From an uncultured Nioella sp. (lineage in GTDB: Bacteria > Pseudomonadota > Alphaproteobacteria > Rhodobacterales > Rhodobacteraceae): DNA of 62,885 bases. The stretch covers positions 1 through 62,885 of the forward strand of contig CANLZL010000009.1 in assembly GCA_947495575.1 (NCBI GenBank), written 5' to 3'. Position 1 is the stretch's first letter. Each line of letters begins with the position of its first letter. The notes below the pieces were generated by a model that was given only the letters and a program-made list of their open reading frames with translations, did not search any database and was not told where the DNA came from. The translations under genes were made by a program, and so were the position numbers. Below, piece after piece: positions 25,022-34,850 of this stretch.

Positions 25022-26251
25022 ATGCGCCACGTGTCCCTCTCTGATGCCACATCCTTGCCGATCTGGCGGCAACCGATTGCTTTGCTTGTCTTGATGGCAA
25101 TCGCCATGCCCGTTGCCTTTTCAACGTGGTCAGTGTTGCTCAACAACTTCGTCATTGAGGTTGCAGATTTCGACGGGGCCGATATTGGCTGGCTTCACAC
25201 CGTGCGGGAAATCCCGGGGTTTCTGGCCGTTGGCGTGATCTTGGTCTTGTTCGTGATGCGGGAACAGGTGTTGGGTCTGGTCTCATTGGCGTTGCTTGGT
25301 GCAGCCACGGCCCTGACTGCGCAATTCCCGTCTATGGGCGGGATCTTGATGATCACCTTGCTCAGTTCGATCGGCTTTCACTATTTCGAGACGGTCAATC
25401 AATCGCTGCAACTTCAATGGCTGGACAAGAAACGCGCGCCGCAAATACTTGGCTGGCTATTGGCGGCAGGTTCCGGCGCAACATTTGTGGCTTATGGACT
25501 GATTTATCTGCTCTGGCCACGGTTTGATCTGAGCTATTCCGCCGTATATTGGATTTCGGGCGGATTCACGGTTCTGGTTGCCATTCTTGCCTACTTCCTT
25601 TTTCCTCAGTTTGAGGGGACAACACCGCAGCGCAAGGAGATGGTCCTGCGCAAGCGCTACTGGCTTTATTACGCGCTGCAGTTCATGTCAGGCGCGCGCC
25701 GGCAAATATTTGTGGTGTTCGCCGCCTTCATGATGGTCGAACGGTTCGGCCTCGACGTTCATGAAATGGCCGGCCTCTTTATGGTAACACTGGTTCTGAA
25801 TATGGGATTGGCCCCATTTTTGGGCCGCCTCATAAGTGTTTTTGGCGAACGCGCGGCGCTCGTTTTTGAATATGTCGGTTTGGCCGGAATTTTCCTGCTA
25901 TATGCCGGGATCTACTATTTCGACTGGGGCGTGGCGCTGGCTTTTGCGCTTTATGTGGTCGATCATCTGTTTTTCTCGCTGCGAATTGCGTTGAAAACAT
26001 ATTTCCAGAAAATCGCGGACCCGGCTGATATCGCGCCAACGGCAGCTGTTGCCTTTACGATCAATCATATCGCTGCGGTGTTTCTGCCATTCCTGCTGGG
26101 GTATTTGTGGCTGGTCTTTCCGGGCATGGTGTTTTTACTGGCGGCCGGGATGGCGATAGGGTCGCTGATCCTTACGGTCCTGATCCCCCGCCACCCGGAA
26201 CCGGGGCAAGAGACCACGTTAAGTTTACCAAGTCCCCGCCCGGCAGAGTAG
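25022..26251 (+). CDS. MFS-type membrane permease
   Basis: The 409-residue protein has about twelve hydrophobic helices and a central cytoplasmic loop ([15 protein letters not shown], about 195-210), the major facilitator layout. I do not recognise a substrate motif. The start at ATG 25022 was chosen because the open frame upstream runs back through the rpsD terminator and into rpsD. The ribosome-binding site is weak. It is 56 bp upstream of msrA in the same direction, so the two may be cotranscribed. The substrate is unknown. Confidence 0.8.
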   Translation: MRHVSLSDATSLPIWRQPIALLVLMAIAMPVAFSTWSVLLNNFVIEVADFDGADIGWLHTVREIPGFLAVGVILVLFVMREQVLGLVSLALLGAATALTAQFPSMGGILMITLLSSIGFHYFETVNQSLQLQWLDKKRAPQILGWLLAAGSGATFVAYGLIYLLWPRFDLSYSAVYWISGGFTVLVAILAYFLFPQFEGTTPQRKEMVLRKRYWLYYALQFMSGARRQIFVVFAAFMMVERFGLDVHEMAGLFMVTLVLNMGLAPFLGRLISVFGERAALVFEYVGLAGIFLLYAGIYYFDWGVALAFALYVVDHLFFSLRIALKTYFQKIADPADIAPTAAVAFTINHIAAVFLPFLLGYLWLVFPGMVFLLAAGMAIGSLILTVLIPRHPEPGQETTLSLPSPRPAE

Positions 26252-26307
26252 ACCGGGACACCTGCGCCACCTATATCCATAGGGACCCCGAACAAAGGAG
26301 GCGCGTC

Positions 26308-26958
26308 ATGTTCTCATTCCTGTCAAAAAAAATGGAAATGGTCACCCCGCAGGCGGCCCTGCCGGGCCGCGATACCGCAATCCCAACGGCCGAGATGCAT
26401 TTCCTGTCGGGTCGTCCACTGACCCGGGATGTCCCCGATGGAATGCAGGAAGCGATGTTCGGCATGGGCTGTTTTTGGGGTGTTGAGCGGGTGTTTTGGC
26501 AGCTTGATGGCGTCTACCTGACAATGGTGGGATATGCCGCCGGGCATACACCGAACCCGACCTACGAGGAGGTTTGCACCGCGCAGACCGGTCACAACGA
26601 AGTGGTGCGCGTGGTTTATGACCCGGCCGTCATCTCTTATGAGAGTCTGCTTAAGGCGTTCTGGGAAAACCATGACCCGACGCAAGGAATGCGCCAAGGA
26701 AATGACGCGGGAACGCAATATCGCTCAGGTATTTACACCTATTCCGATGCACAAAAGGCCGCGGCGCTGGCCTCAAAGCCGGCCATGCAGGAGAGATTGT
26801 CATCGGCCGGGTTCGGGGCGATCACTACCGAGATTATCCCAGCCCCGGAGTTCTTTTTCGCAGAGGATTATCACCAGCAGTATCTGGCGAAGAACCCCAA
26901 CGGCTATTGCGGGCTTGGCGGCACGGGCGTGTCATGCCCCATTGGGGTCGGCGCCTGA
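26308..26958 (+). CDS. msrA: peptide methionine-S-sulfoxide reductase MsrA
   Basis: The 216-residue enzyme reduces the S-epimer of methionine sulfoxide in proteins. The catalytic C55 is in GCFWG, followed by [16 protein letters not shown] and [13 protein letters not shown]. Resolving cysteines C201 and C210 lie in the C-terminal [13 protein letters not shown]. The N-terminal extension of about 48 residues is common in the long MsrA form. ATG 26308 follows AAAGGAGG. Confidence 0.95.
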   Translation: MFSFLSKKMEMVTPQAALPGRDTAIPTAEMHFLSGRPLTRDVPDGMQEAMFGMGCFWGVERVFWQLDGVYLTMVGYAAGHTPNPTYEEVCTAQTGHNEVVRVVYDPAVISYESLLKAFWENHDPTQGMRQGNDAGTQYRSGIYTYSDAQKAAALASKPAMQERLSSAGFGAITTEIIPAPEFFFAEDYHQQYLAKNPNGYCGLGGTGVSCPIGVGA

Positions 26959-27097
26959 TGGCGGCGACCGGGCGGGCGGCCCTCCTCATACGCCCTTAGG
27001 GGCGCATTCGTTGGGCCGCTGCCGCCGCGGGGGTTGAACAACCGTTGTGAATCCCTTGGAAGGCGGGTAAGCGGGGCCTCAGTTTACGGAGGTTGCC

Positions 27098-27964
27098 ATG
27101 CCCACTTTTACAGCGCTGACCACTCTTGAAAAAAAGACCTATGCAGAGGCCCTGGGCCTTGCATTGGAAGAGATTGATCCGGCCCCAACGGGGGTAGGTG
27201 TGTTCGAAATGGAGGACGGATCCGGCCTGTGGGAGGTTGGTGCCTATTTCGTGGAAGACCCCGATGAGATCGCGCTGGCGCTGCTGGCAGCCGCCCATAA
27301 CGCCAAGCCCTTTGTTGTCTCTGAATTGCCGGAGACCGATTGGGTGGCCCATGTGCGCCGCGAACTCCATCCGGTCGAGGCGGGGCGCTTTTTTGTTTAC
27401 GGCAGTCATGATGCCGACAAGGTGCCTACAGATCGAGTGGCATTGTTGATCGAAGCGGCCATGGCCTTTGGGACCGGGCATCATGGCACGACCAAAGGAT
27501 GCCTTGAAGCGCTGGAGCGCCTGATCGTAGCCGGAGAAACCAAACACAACGTCGTCGATATCGGCTGTGGCACGGCGGTTTTGGCATTGGCTGCTGCCAA
27601 AACTTGGCCCAAACCGGTGTTGGCCTCGGATATCGATGAAGTGGCCGTCGAAGTGGCTGAGGCAAACGTCGCGGCCAATGGTGAGGCCGGTCGCGTGATT
27701 TGCCTTGAAGCCGCAGGGTTTGGCCATCCTGAACTCGCGGCCAAAGCACCATTTGATCTGGTGTTCGCAAATATCCTGAAAGGCCCGTTGGTTGAGCTTG
27801 CTCCAGAGATATCGCAGCATACCGCAGATGCCGGCCATGTGATTTTGTCCGGGCTGCTCAACACGCAGGCGGATGACGTGATTGCGGCCTATGAAGCCCA
27901 GGGCTTTGCGGTGGAGTACCGGGCAGAGCTTGGCGAGTGGACCACGCTGACTTTGAAAAAGTGA
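27098..27964 (+). CDS. prmA: ribosomal protein L11 methyltransferase
   Basis: The 288-residue SAM-dependent methyltransferase trimethylates ribosomal protein L11. Diagnostic are AMAFGTGHHGTTKGCL (about 125-140), the SAM motif VDIGCGTAVLALAAA and FANILKGPL. The N-terminal domain that recognises L11 is divergent and short, as in other Rhodobacterales. ATG 27098 follows CGGAGG. Confidence 0.92.
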   Translation: MPTFTALTTLEKKTYAEALGLALEEIDPAPTGVGVFEMEDGSGLWEVGAYFVEDPDEIALALLAAAHNAKPFVVSELPETDWVAHVRRELHPVEAGRFFVYGSHDADKVPTDRVALLIEAAMAFGTGHHGTTKGCLEALERLIVAGETKHNVVDIGCGTAVLALAAAKTWPKPVLASDIDEVAVEVAEANVAANGEAGRVICLEAAGFGHPELAAKAPFDLVFANILKGPLVELAPEISQHTADAGHVILSGLLNTQADDVIAAYEAQGFAVEYRAELGEWTTLTLKK

Positions 27965-28033
27965 CCGGCACAAAAAAGCCATAATCGACTGTATGATGGG
28001 CGCGTGGGGGCTGCATGAATCTGGTGCTCGCCC

Positions 28034-28390
28034 ATGGATCACAATCAAAATCGGTTTCAGGAACGGGTCGGTCGCATTAACCGATCGTCGGCCGCACGTC
28101 TGCCCAGCAATGTTCATATTCAATCAGACGGGTTGATCGTTCAGCGCCGTCGACGTCGGTTTCGCCCAGGGATTCCCTGGCGTAGTGTGGTGCTGGCGGT
28201 TTTTTGCTGTCTGATGCTGAAAGGGTTCATGATCTGGAACCAGGGGGCTGACTCGTATCGGGATCGGCTGACGGTGCTGGATGGCGGCAGCATGGGTCAG
28301 CAAATTGCGGCGCGCCTTTTGTCGATGGACCCGGCCTCTGTCTGGATATCCGAGCAAATGACCGCATTCCTTGGCCCTCCGCCGCAATAA
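28034..28390 (+). CDS. small membrane protein of unknown function
   Basis: The 118-residue protein has a basic N-terminus (SDGLIVQRRRRRFRP), one membrane helix (about 50-67, VVLAVFCCLMLKGFMIW) and a C-terminal domain after it. The layout suggests cytoplasm-facing N-terminus and periplasmic C-terminus. Codon use fits the neighbours, supporting a real gene. I do not recognise a named family. It follows prmA by 69 bp and is convergent with the DUF1127 gene. Confidence 0.7.
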   Translation: MDHNQNRFQERVGRINRSSAARLPSNVHIQSDGLIVQRRRRRFRPGIPWRSVVLAVFCCLMLKGFMIWNQGADSYRDRLTVLDGGSMGQQIAARLLSMDPASVWISEQMTAFLGPPPQ

Positions 28391-28409
28391 AAGTCAGAAT
28401 CTGGACAAC

Positions 28410-28441
28410 AAAAAAGCCGCGCTCAAGCGATGAGCGCGGCT
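28410..28441 (-). terminator. rho-independent terminator of the DUF1127 gene
   Basis: On the minus strand a 10-bp stem (AGCCGCGCTC with GAGCGCGGCT, 28441-28415) is followed by six Ts (28415-28410). It lies 21 bases past the DUF1127 stop. Confidence 0.9.
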
Positions 28442-28462
28442 CTTCCGATGCTGACCGCAGTC

Positions 28463-28675
28463 TTAGAAAGACTGGCGGTATGTGCCTTGAGCGACGGATT
28501 CGATGTCCGCACGGGACAGACCCAAATCGTCAAGCTCGCGGTCGGACAGAGCCATCAACGAATTGCGCGTAATACGAGCTTCGTTCCAGGCAGAGATGCG
28601 GCCAACGAGACCGGCGAAGAGGGTGGTGACGCTGAAACCAGCGCCGACAGGGCGTGCAGTCGTGATATGTGCCAT
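28463..28675 (-). CDS. DUF1127 (YjiS-like) small protein
   Basis: The 70-residue protein ends with the DUF1127 core: WNEARITRNSLMALSDRELDDLGLSRADIESVA (about 32-64). It has the Arg-rich helix and the LxxLSDREL(D/A)DxGLxRxDI pattern. In Rhodobacter, proteins of this family bind RNA and affect stress-related small RNAs and RNA turnover. ATG 28675 has GAAGGAAG at good spacing. It is followed by a strong terminator and preceded by an unusual TGCA-rich control region. Confidence 0.9.
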   Translation of the reverse strand: MAHITTARPVGAGFSVTTLFAGLVGRISAWNEARITRNSLMALSDRELDDLGLSRADIESVAQGTYRQSF

Positions 28676-29004
28676 CGGAGTCTTCCTTCTAGATCTCGGG
28701 TGGGTTGCAATTATTCGTTCGATGACCTGCAAATAGGAGGGTGCCTATCGCAGAACAATGCAAAAATCTGCATATCCTTTATGCAGTTTGTGCATGGGTT
28801 GGAATTCTGCATAACTAACAGAAATAATTCATAAATAATTCATGACGCCATCATTTTCCGGTGCGTCTGGCATGCAAAATAAGGTTTTGGAGGGAGAGAT
28901 GCCTAAATTTTGGAAGAATCGGTGACTGACTGTGTTTTGCTGGCCAATGTTCGCGTTTCGTGCTACTGCATCCGAAAAGGCGAAAAAACACGGGCAGGGC
29001 TGAA
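28676..29004. promoter_or_regulatory. 329-bp divergent control region between DUF1127 gene and ruvC
   Basis: No gene is supported here. Seven TGCA words occur between 28706 and 28811 (at 28706, 28728, 28759, 28769, 28782, 28791, 28808). Two of them form the inverted repeat CTGCATA-n5-TATGCAG (28768-28786). An AT-rich part with a tandem 11-mer follows at 28822-28843. The region before ruvC (28850-29004) shows nothing I can name apart from an AGGG near the ruvC start. Confidence 0.6.
28822..28843. repeat. tandem 11-bp repeat, two copies
   Basis: AAATAATTCAT occurs at 28822-28832 and again immediately at 28833-28843. It is AT-rich in a GC-rich genome and lies upstream of the DUF1127 gene. It may be an UP element or regulator site. 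Confidence 0.85.
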
Positions 29005-29508
29005 ATGCGGATTATCGGAATCGATCCTGGCCTCAGGAATATGGGCTGGGGCGTGATTGAAGCAGCAGGCTCACGCCTGAGCCATGTGGCGAACGGAACC
29101 TGTCACAGCGGATCAGGCGGACTGGCCGAACGCCTTCATGTTCTTCACCAACAACTGACGGATGTTTTTGCCAGATGGCAGCCGGATCAGGCGGCCGTAG
29201 AGCACACTTTTGTCAACCGCGATGGCGTTGCAACGTTGAAGTTGGGGCAGGCGCGCGGCATCGCCCTGCTTGTCCCGGCGCAGGCCGGCCTGAGTGTTGC
29301 CGAATACGCCCCCAACGCGGTGAAGAAAGCTGTGGTTGGTGCGGGCCATGCGGACAAACAACAAGTGGAATACATGGTGAAACTGCAACTGCCAGGATCG
29401 GATCCCTCCAGCCCGGACGCGGCCGACGCCTTGGCGATTGCAATCTGTCATTCCTTTCACGCGCAAAATGCGGGTCGTCTGGCCACAGCGATCGAGGCGG
29501 CGCGATGA
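29005..29508 (+). CDS. ruvC: Holliday junction endodeoxyribonuclease RuvC
   Basis: The 167-residue enzyme resolves Holliday junctions together with RuvAB. The catalytic acidic residues are visible: D7 in [12 protein letters not shown], a Glu in AVEHTFV (about 67) and the Asp pair in [13 protein letters not shown] (about 140). ATG 29005 follows CAGGGC. Its stop overlaps the ruvA start (ATGA), the usual ruvCAB organisation. Confidence 0.96.
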   Translation: MRIIGIDPGLRNMGWGVIEAAGSRLSHVANGTCHSGSGGLAERLHVLHQQLTDVFARWQPDQAAVEHTFVNRDGVATLKLGQARGIALLVPAQAGLSVAEYAPNAVKKAVVGAGHADKQQVEYMVKLQLPGSDPSSPDAADALAIAICHSFHAQNAGRLATAIEAAR

Positions 29509-30173
29509 TCGGGAAGCTTACAGGCCGGGTCGACCACAAGGGCGATGGGCATATGATGCTGGATGTTAATGGTGTGGGCTATGTCGTGCATTGCTCGGAC
29601 CGTACATTGGCAGCGCTGCCGGGGCCGGGCGAAGTGGCGGCTGTTTTCACGGAACTATTGGTGCGCGAAGACCTATTGCAGCTTTTTGGCTTCCAAACAC
29701 TTTATGAACGAGAATGGCACCGGTTGCTGACGTCGGTTCAGGGCGTGGGCGCCAAGGCGTCCATGGCGATCCTGGGTACTCTGGGTGCTGATGGGATCGC
29801 GCGCGCGATTTCGTTGGGGGACGCGGTGGCGGTCAAAGCCGCCCAGGGGGTCGGGCCCAAACTGGCGCAGCGTGTGGTCATGGAATTGAAGGACAAAGCC
29901 CCCGCCGCGATGGCGATGGGAGGGACAGTGGTTGAGGCGATGGGCGAGACTCCAGCCGAAGTGCTGGACACCGTTCCCACTGGCACGGCCGCGGCACCGA
30001 AAAGGCCACCAGCGGCCGCCGCTCAGGCAGAGGCGCTGTCAGCGCTGAAAAACCTTGGCTATGCCCCTGCTGAAGCAGCGCATGCGGTCGCTCAGGCAGC
30101 GGGCGACAACTCTGATGCTGTCACGCCTGACCTGATCCGTGCAGCCCTGCGCCTCTTAGCGCCGAAAGATTGA
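29505..30173 (+). CDS. ruvA: Holliday junction branch migration protein RuvA
   Basis: The 222-residue protein has the N-terminal OB fold ([13 protein letters not shown]), the helix-hairpin-helix region ([21 protein letters not shown] and [20 protein letters not shown]) and a C-terminal three-helix domain ([16 protein letters not shown]) that contacts RuvB. The linker (about 150-175) is Pro/Ala-rich. The start overlaps the end of ruvC; a longer frame that runs through ruvC is not coding. Confidence 0.96.
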   Translation: MIGKLTGRVDHKGDGHMMLDVNGVGYVVHCSDRTLAALPGPGEVAAVFTELLVREDLLQLFGFQTLYEREWHRLLTSVQGVGAKASMAILGTLGADGIARAISLGDAVAVKAAQGVGPKLAQRVVMELKDKAPAAMAMGGTVVEAMGETPAEVLDTVPTGTAAAPKRPPAAAAQAEALSALKNLGYAPAEAAHAVAQAAGDNSDAVTPDLIRAALRLLAPKD

Positions 30174-30174
30174 T

Positions 30175-31203
30175 ATGACCGAGCCAGATCCGGCCCTTCG
30201 GCCGATGCCATTGCCCGAAGACCAAGCGCCAAACCACGCATTACGCCCGCAGGAACTGGGCGAGTTTATCGGGCAGGAAGAGGCCCGGGCCAACCTGCGC
30301 GTGTTTATTGAAAGCGCGAAACAACGCGGCATGGCGATGGATCATGTGCTGTTTCACGGCCCGCCCGGCCTTGGTAAAACGACTTTGGCCCAGATCATGG
30401 CGCGGGAACTGGGTGTAAACTTCCGCATGACTTCTGGGCCTGTACTGGCCAAGGCGGGGGATCTTGCTGCGATCCTGACCAACCTGGAAGCGCGCGACGT
30501 GCTGTTTATCGATGAAATTCATCGACTTAATCCGGCGGTTGAAGAAGTGCTCTATCCCGCGATGGAAGATTTCGAGCTAGACTTGGTCATAGGCGAAGGG
30601 CCTGCGGCCCGCACTGTGCGGATCGAATTGCAGCCCTTTACCCTGGTCGGTGCGACAACCCGTTTGGGTCTTTTGACGACGCCTTTGCGCGATCGGTTCG
30701 GTATTCCGACGCGGCTTCAGTTCTATACGATCCCGGAGCTTCATGAGATCGTGACGCGCGGCTCTCGCCTGTTGGGAATCGATAGTGACCCCGAAGGTGC
30801 AATGGAAATTGCGCGACGATCTCGCGGAACGCCAAGGATCGCGGGCCGGTTGTTGCGCCGTGTTGTCGACTTCGCGCTGGTAGAGGGCGACGGGCGTCTG
30901 ACACGTGAAATTGCGGATAGCGCATTGACGCGCCTTGGAGTTGACCATCTGGGCCTTGACGGCGCCGACCGTCGTTACATGGGGTTGATCGCCGAAAACT
31001 ACGGTGGCGGACCTGTCGGTGTCGAAACCATGGCCGCAGCGTTATCGGAAAGCAGGGATGCGATTGAAGAGGTCATCGAACCCTATTTGTTGCAACAGGG
31101 GCTGATTGCACGGACCCCCCGCGGTCGCATGCTGGCCTCCAAAGGATGGAGTCACCTTGGATTGGCGGCCCCGAAAGCCGCCGAACAGGGGAAATTGTTG
31201 TAA
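30175..31203 (+). CDS. ruvB: Holliday junction branch migration helicase RuvB
   Basis: The 342-residue AAA+ motor has the N-terminal [24 protein letters not shown], Walker [10 protein letters not shown], Walker B FIDEIHRL, sensor GATTRLGLL and a C-terminal winged helix ending with [15 protein letters not shown]. It drives branch migration with RuvA. The start lies one base after the ruvA stop. Confidence 0.97.
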   Translation: MTEPDPALRPMPLPEDQAPNHALRPQELGEFIGQEEARANLRVFIESAKQRGMAMDHVLFHGPPGLGKTTLAQIMARELGVNFRMTSGPVLAKAGDLAAILTNLEARDVLFIDEIHRLNPAVEEVLYPAMEDFELDLVIGEGPAARTVRIELQPFTLVGATTRLGLLTTPLRDRFGIPTRLQFYTIPELHEIVTRGSRLLGIDSDPEGAMEIARRSRGTPRIAGRLLRRVVDFALVEGDGRLTREIADSALTRLGVDHLGLDGADRRYMGLIAENYGGGPVGVETMAAALSESRDAIEEVIEPYLLQQGLIARTPRGRMLASKGWSHLGLAAPKAAEQGKLL

Positions 31204-31412
31204 CGAGAAGGATCGTCAGGAAACATTTGCCTTATTCCGTGGCGACGGTAGCAGCACTTTGTAGCCCGCGTTTGAAGCACTCGAATCTCAGACGGCAACC
31301 TTGCTGAGGCACTTTTTCAGCAGGCCAACCGACCCTCGCCTATGGCGCTCATTCCTCCGATCCCGTATTTGCAGCGTGGATAGTGGAACACCAACTCTGA
31401 GAAAGCCATGCT

Positions 31413-32039
31413 ATGGACGCCAATGCGATAGAGCCCTTCTTCACTCGCTCTGACGGCAGCTACCTATTTGCCCGTTGGGGGCGGCCCATTGTCCCCGTGG
31501 TGTTTGGCGTCGAAGATCCCACGATCAAAACATTGAAGGGCGCGATAGAAGCCGTGGTCGCATTGGCCGGTCATAAGATGGCCGAAACCGATCCCGAGCT
31601 TGGCGCGAACCTGATGATGTTCTTTTTCCGCGAATGGGATGAATTAACCGAGACCCCCAACCTTGACCGGCTGATCCCAAATCTGGCGGAGACAGTGGCG
31701 CGGTTAAAAGCGTCTGATGCCAGCCAGTATCGCAGCTTTCGCTTTGACGATGGCGGCGCCATTCAAGCGGCTTTTGTCTTTGTTCGAATGGATGAGGAAA
31801 TGGGCAAACTGCCTGCAGATACCATTTCCCTTACGCAGGCGGTGCAAACCATCTTGCTGTGGTCCGATACGGCTTTTGCCGAAACATCGCCATTGGGTGC
31901 AACTCCGGATGGTACGTCGGTTTTGAAACCAGAGATCGCAACTCTCATTCAGGCAGCCTATGATCCGGTTATGCCAGCCCATTCTACAGATCCCGCACAC
32001 GCCCTGAGGTTGGCGGCGCGGGTAGGCCTTGCCACATGA
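31413..32039 (+). CDS. conserved hypothetical protein between ruvB and ybgC
   Basis: The 208-residue protein is soluble by composition, with no signal peptide or membrane helix. It contains WGRPIVPVVFGVEDPTIKT and FFREWDELTETPNLDRLIP segments. I do not recognise a catalytic motif. It sits 209 bp after ruvB and overlaps the ybgC start by ATGA, so it is expressed as the first gene of the Tol-Pal transcription unit or with ruvCAB. The overlap and codon use support it as a real gene; the function is unknown. Confidence 0.8.
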   Translation: MDANAIEPFFTRSDGSYLFARWGRPIVPVVFGVEDPTIKTLKGAIEAVVALAGHKMAETDPELGANLMMFFFREWDELTETPNLDRLIPNLAETVARLKASDASQYRSFRFDDGGAIQAAFVFVRMDEEMGKLPADTISLTQAVQTILLWSDTAFAETSPLGATPDGTSVLKPEIATLIQAAYDPVMPAHSTDPAHALRLAARVGLAT

Positions 32040-32446
32040 GCCACAGGTACAAATTGCGTGTCTATTATGAAGACACCGATCTGGCGGGGATCGTCTATCA
32101 CGCCAACTATCTGAAGTTCACCGAACGCGCGCGCTCCGAGATGGTGTTGGACTATGGCATCTCGCAAACGCAACTTCGGGTTGATCATGGCGTTGTCTTT
32201 GCGGTCAAAAAGATGGCGATCGACTTTCGCGGGCCCGCCTTGTTTGAAGATATGTTGACCGTGACAACGGAAATCACCCGTCTCAAAGGGGCCAGCTTCG
32301 ACCTTTACCAACAAGTGATGCGCGGGCCCGAGGTTTTGTTTGCTGCTGATGTTCAGATCGTTTGTATGGAAGTTGGCGGCAAGGCGGCACGCATTCCGGC
32401 GGATATCCGCCAAAAGCTGACGCAATTTCCGGCAAGTGGCGGCTAA
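32036..32446 (+). CDS. ybgC: Tol-Pal-associated acyl-CoA thioesterase YbgC
   Basis: The 136-residue hotdog-fold thioesterase has the family motif YYEDTDLAGIVYHANYLKFTERARSEM (about 9-35), in which the Asp of EDTD is catalytic. Its place before tolQ is conserved in proteobacteria. It probably acts on acyl-CoA or acyl-ACP in phospholipid metabolism. Confidence 0.94.
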   Translation: MSHRYKLRVYYEDTDLAGIVYHANYLKFTERARSEMVLDYGISQTQLRVDHGVVFAVKKMAIDFRGPALFEDMLTVTTEITRLKGASFDLYQQVMRGPEVLFAADVQIVCMEVGGKAARIPADIRQKLTQFPASGG

Positions 32447-32552
32447 GTAACCGAACCATTGGCCTTTCCTATTCCGGTTTGCTAATGTCGCCCTCAAATG
32501 AGGTGCGAAAACGCGCCCATATTTGAGGCCGGGCAAACAGGAATTACACGTC

Positions 32553-33245
32553 ATGGAAACCGAAACGCTGAGCATGGCGCAGGAGATGGATTTCTCTCTG
32601 CTTGCTCTCTTTTTCCGCGCAACATTTACCGTTCAATTGGTGATGATTGCCTTGTTGGCCGCCTCGATCTGGGTTTGGGCCATCGCATTTCAGAAATTTG
32701 CCACATACCGGCTGTCGCGCAGGCGCGCAGCGCAGTTTGACGCGGCCTTCTGGTCGGGCGAGCCCTTGGATGAGCTGTTTGAAGCTGTGGCGCCGTCGCC
32801 GGGATCCGCCTCTGAGCGCGTGTTTGTTGCCGGCATGACTGAGTGGCAACGCAGTTTGCGTGATGACGGGGCCCTGATCCCGGGGGTGCAGCAGCGTGTG
32901 GACCGCTCTATGGACGTGGCCATTGCCCGTGAATCCGAACGCCTGACCTCAGGTCTGAATTTTCTGGCAACAACCGGCGCGACCGCGCCCTTTGTCGGGT
33001 TGTTCGGAACGGTCTGGGGTATCATGCGCTCATTCCAGGAAATTGCCTCTTCGGGGAACACCTCGCTTGCCGTTGTGGCACCCGGTATCGCAGAGGCGCT
33101 GATGGCCACAGGTCTTGGCCTGCTGGCCGCCATTCCAGCCGTTATCCTGTATAACAAGCTCAGTGCCGATGCTGAACGGTTGGTGTCCGGCTACGAAGGC
33201 TTTGCCGATGAGTTTTCGACCCTTCTTTCGCGTCAGTTGGATTAA
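32553..33245 (+). CDS. tolQ: Tol-Pal system proton-channel subunit TolQ
   Basis: The 230-residue inner-membrane protein has helices at about 19-40, 130-150 and 165-185. MotA/ExbB/TolQ motifs are ATTGATAPFVGLFGTVWGIM and PGIAEALMATGLGLLAAIPAVILYN. With TolR it harnesses the proton gradient for outer-membrane constriction. ATG 32553 was chosen; a second ATG lies seven codons later. Confidence 0.95.
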   Translation: METETLSMAQEMDFSLLALFFRATFTVQLVMIALLAASIWVWAIAFQKFATYRLSRRRAAQFDAAFWSGEPLDELFEAVAPSPGSASERVFVAGMTEWQRSLRDDGALIPGVQQRVDRSMDVAIARESERLTSGLNFLATTGATAPFVGLFGTVWGIMRSFQEIASSGNTSLAVVAPGIAEALMATGLGLLAAIPAVILYNKLSADAERLVSGYEGFADEFSTLLSRQLD

Positions 33246-33250
33246 TCGCG

Positions 33251-33727
33251 ATGGGGGCCGGTGTTAGACACAAACAAACAGGTGGACGCAGGCGCGGGAA
33301 CCGCAGCTCACGCCACGTTGCAATGTCCGAGATTAACGTAACGCCTTTTGTGGACGTGATGTTGGTCTTGTTGATTGTGTTCATGGTGTCCGCCCCCTTG
33401 ATGACCGTTGGCGTTCCCATCGAATTGCCCGAAACGGCTGCTGAGCCCTTGCCGGGCGAGCAGGATGAAGAACCTTTGGCTGTTACAATGACTGATGATG
33501 GTCGTGTTCTGATCCAAACCACCGAAGTGGCCATGGATGAATTGGTCACGCGCCTGCAAGCCATCGCCGGAGAGCGCGATAGCAACCAGATTTTCCTGCG
33601 GGCCGACGGGAATATCCCCTATGAAAACGTTATGCAGGTGATGGGCGCACTCAACGCGGGCGGATTTCGTGAAATCGGCCTCGTTACCGACGCCGGTGGC
33701 CCATCTCTGACCGAGCCGGAAGGGTAA
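33251..33727 (+). CDS. tolR: Tol-Pal system subunit TolR
   Basis: The 158-residue protein has one N-terminal membrane helix preceded by SEINVTPFVDVMLVLLIVFMV, whose Asp is the proton-relay residue of TolR/ExbD. The periplasmic domain follows (about 55-150). It is five bases after tolQ. The N-terminus before the helix (about 25 residues, Arg-rich) is somewhat long. Confidence 0.95.
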   Translation: MGAGVRHKQTGGRRRGNRSSRHVAMSEINVTPFVDVMLVLLIVFMVSAPLMTVGVPIELPETAAEPLPGEQDEEPLAVTMTDDGRVLIQTTEVAMDELVTRLQAIAGERDSNQIFLRADGNIPYENVMQVMGALNAGGFREIGLVTDAGGPSLTEPEG

Positions 33728-33734
33728 CGTCCCC

Positions 33735-34850
33735 GTGCGGCGCGCCCTTTATGCCTCCGGCGGGATCCATGCAGCGATCCTTTTGTGGGCCATATTTGGC
33801 GGGCCTCTGTTTCAGGATTCTGAAGAAGAGTTTGAAGTGACGGGCGTCACTTTGCTGACTCCGCAGGAATTTGACGCGCTCTTTGACACGCCTGTCCCAG
33901 TTGTGGCGCCATCGCCCAGCTTTGAAACGCCCGCCGCGCCGGTTCCAACCCCTGAAGCCGAAGCTCCGACACCGCCCGCAATTGAAGACGCGCCAACGCC
34001 GCCCGTTGCACCGGATGCGACGCCTGAACCAGAGCCAGAGATTGAGCCTGACGTCAGTGACATTGCCCCATTGCCAGAGGCCGAGGTCAGTGACACGACA
34101 CCGACACCTCCGTCGCCGCCCGCCTCTGACCAGACTGCGCCGCCATCAGACACACCGGCGCCGAATGAGGCACCGCGCATTGCGTCGATTCCGACACCGG
34201 CCCCTGCGCCTGATGTAGACATCGCGCCCGAAGTTGTACCCGCCCCGACACCATCAGATGCAGAAGTGCCCGCTGAAGTTACGCCACCAACGGCGCCGGA
34301 AGAGACGACCACGGAAATCGTAACCGAGGCAGAGACACCCGCGGCATCGCTGGCACCGGTGGCCTCTGTCCGTCCGCCGACACGCCCCACGCGCCCCACG
34401 CCAGTTGCGGCCGAGGCCCCACCAGCACCACAAGACCCTGCAGAAGAAGTCGACCCGCTGGCCGACGCAATTGCCGCGGCCGTCGCCGAGGCTGCAAGCC
34501 AGCCTATTCAAGCCGCCCCGTCCGGCCCGCCGATGACGTCTTCGCAACGCGACGGCCTGCGATTGGCGGTTCAGAATTGTTGGAATGTCGGATCGCTGTC
34601 CTCCGAAGCCTTGCGGACTACCGTGACATTGGCGGTAGAGATGAACGAAGACGGAACGCCACGCATCAATTCCATTCGAATGCTGGATAGCAGTGGCGGA
34701 TCGGACACAGCCGCGCGCCAGGCGTATGAGGCCGCAAGGCGAGCCGTGCTCAATTGCGGAAGATCTGGCTATGATCTACCGATTGAAAGCTATGATCATT
34801 GGCGCATTATTGAAATGACATTTAACCCCGAGGAGATGCGGCTGAGATGA
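33735..34850 (+). CDS. tolA: TolA, with Pro/Ala/Glu-rich linker
   Basis: The 371-residue protein has an N-terminal membrane anchor (about 4-22), a long low-complexity domain II (about 50-245) and a C-terminal domain III (about 265-371, [19 protein letters not shown]... with a Cys pair). Domain II is rich in Pro, Ala, Glu and Thr, not the Lys/Ala-rich helix of E. coli TolA, so it should be extended rather than helical. Translation begins at GTG 33735 and the stop overlaps the tolB start. It links TolQR to TolB and Pal. Confidence 0.92.
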   Translation: MRRALYASGGIHAAILLWAIFGGPLFQDSEEEFEVTGVTLLTPQEFDALFDTPVPVVAPSPSFETPAAPVPTPEAEAPTPPAIEDAPTPPVAPDATPEPEPEIEPDVSDIAPLPEAEVSDTTPTPPSPPASDQTAPPSDTPAPNEAPRIASIPTPAPAPDVDIAPEVVPAPTPSDAEVPAEVTPPTAPEETTTEIVTEAETPAASLAPVASVRPPTRPTRPTPVAAEAPPAPQDPAEEVDPLADAIAAAVAEAASQPIQAAPSGPPMTSSQRDGLRLAVQNCWNVGSLSSEALRTTVTLAVEMNEDGTPRINSIRMLDSSGGSDTAARQAYEAARRAVLNCGRSGYDLPIESYDHWRIIEMTFNPEEMRLR

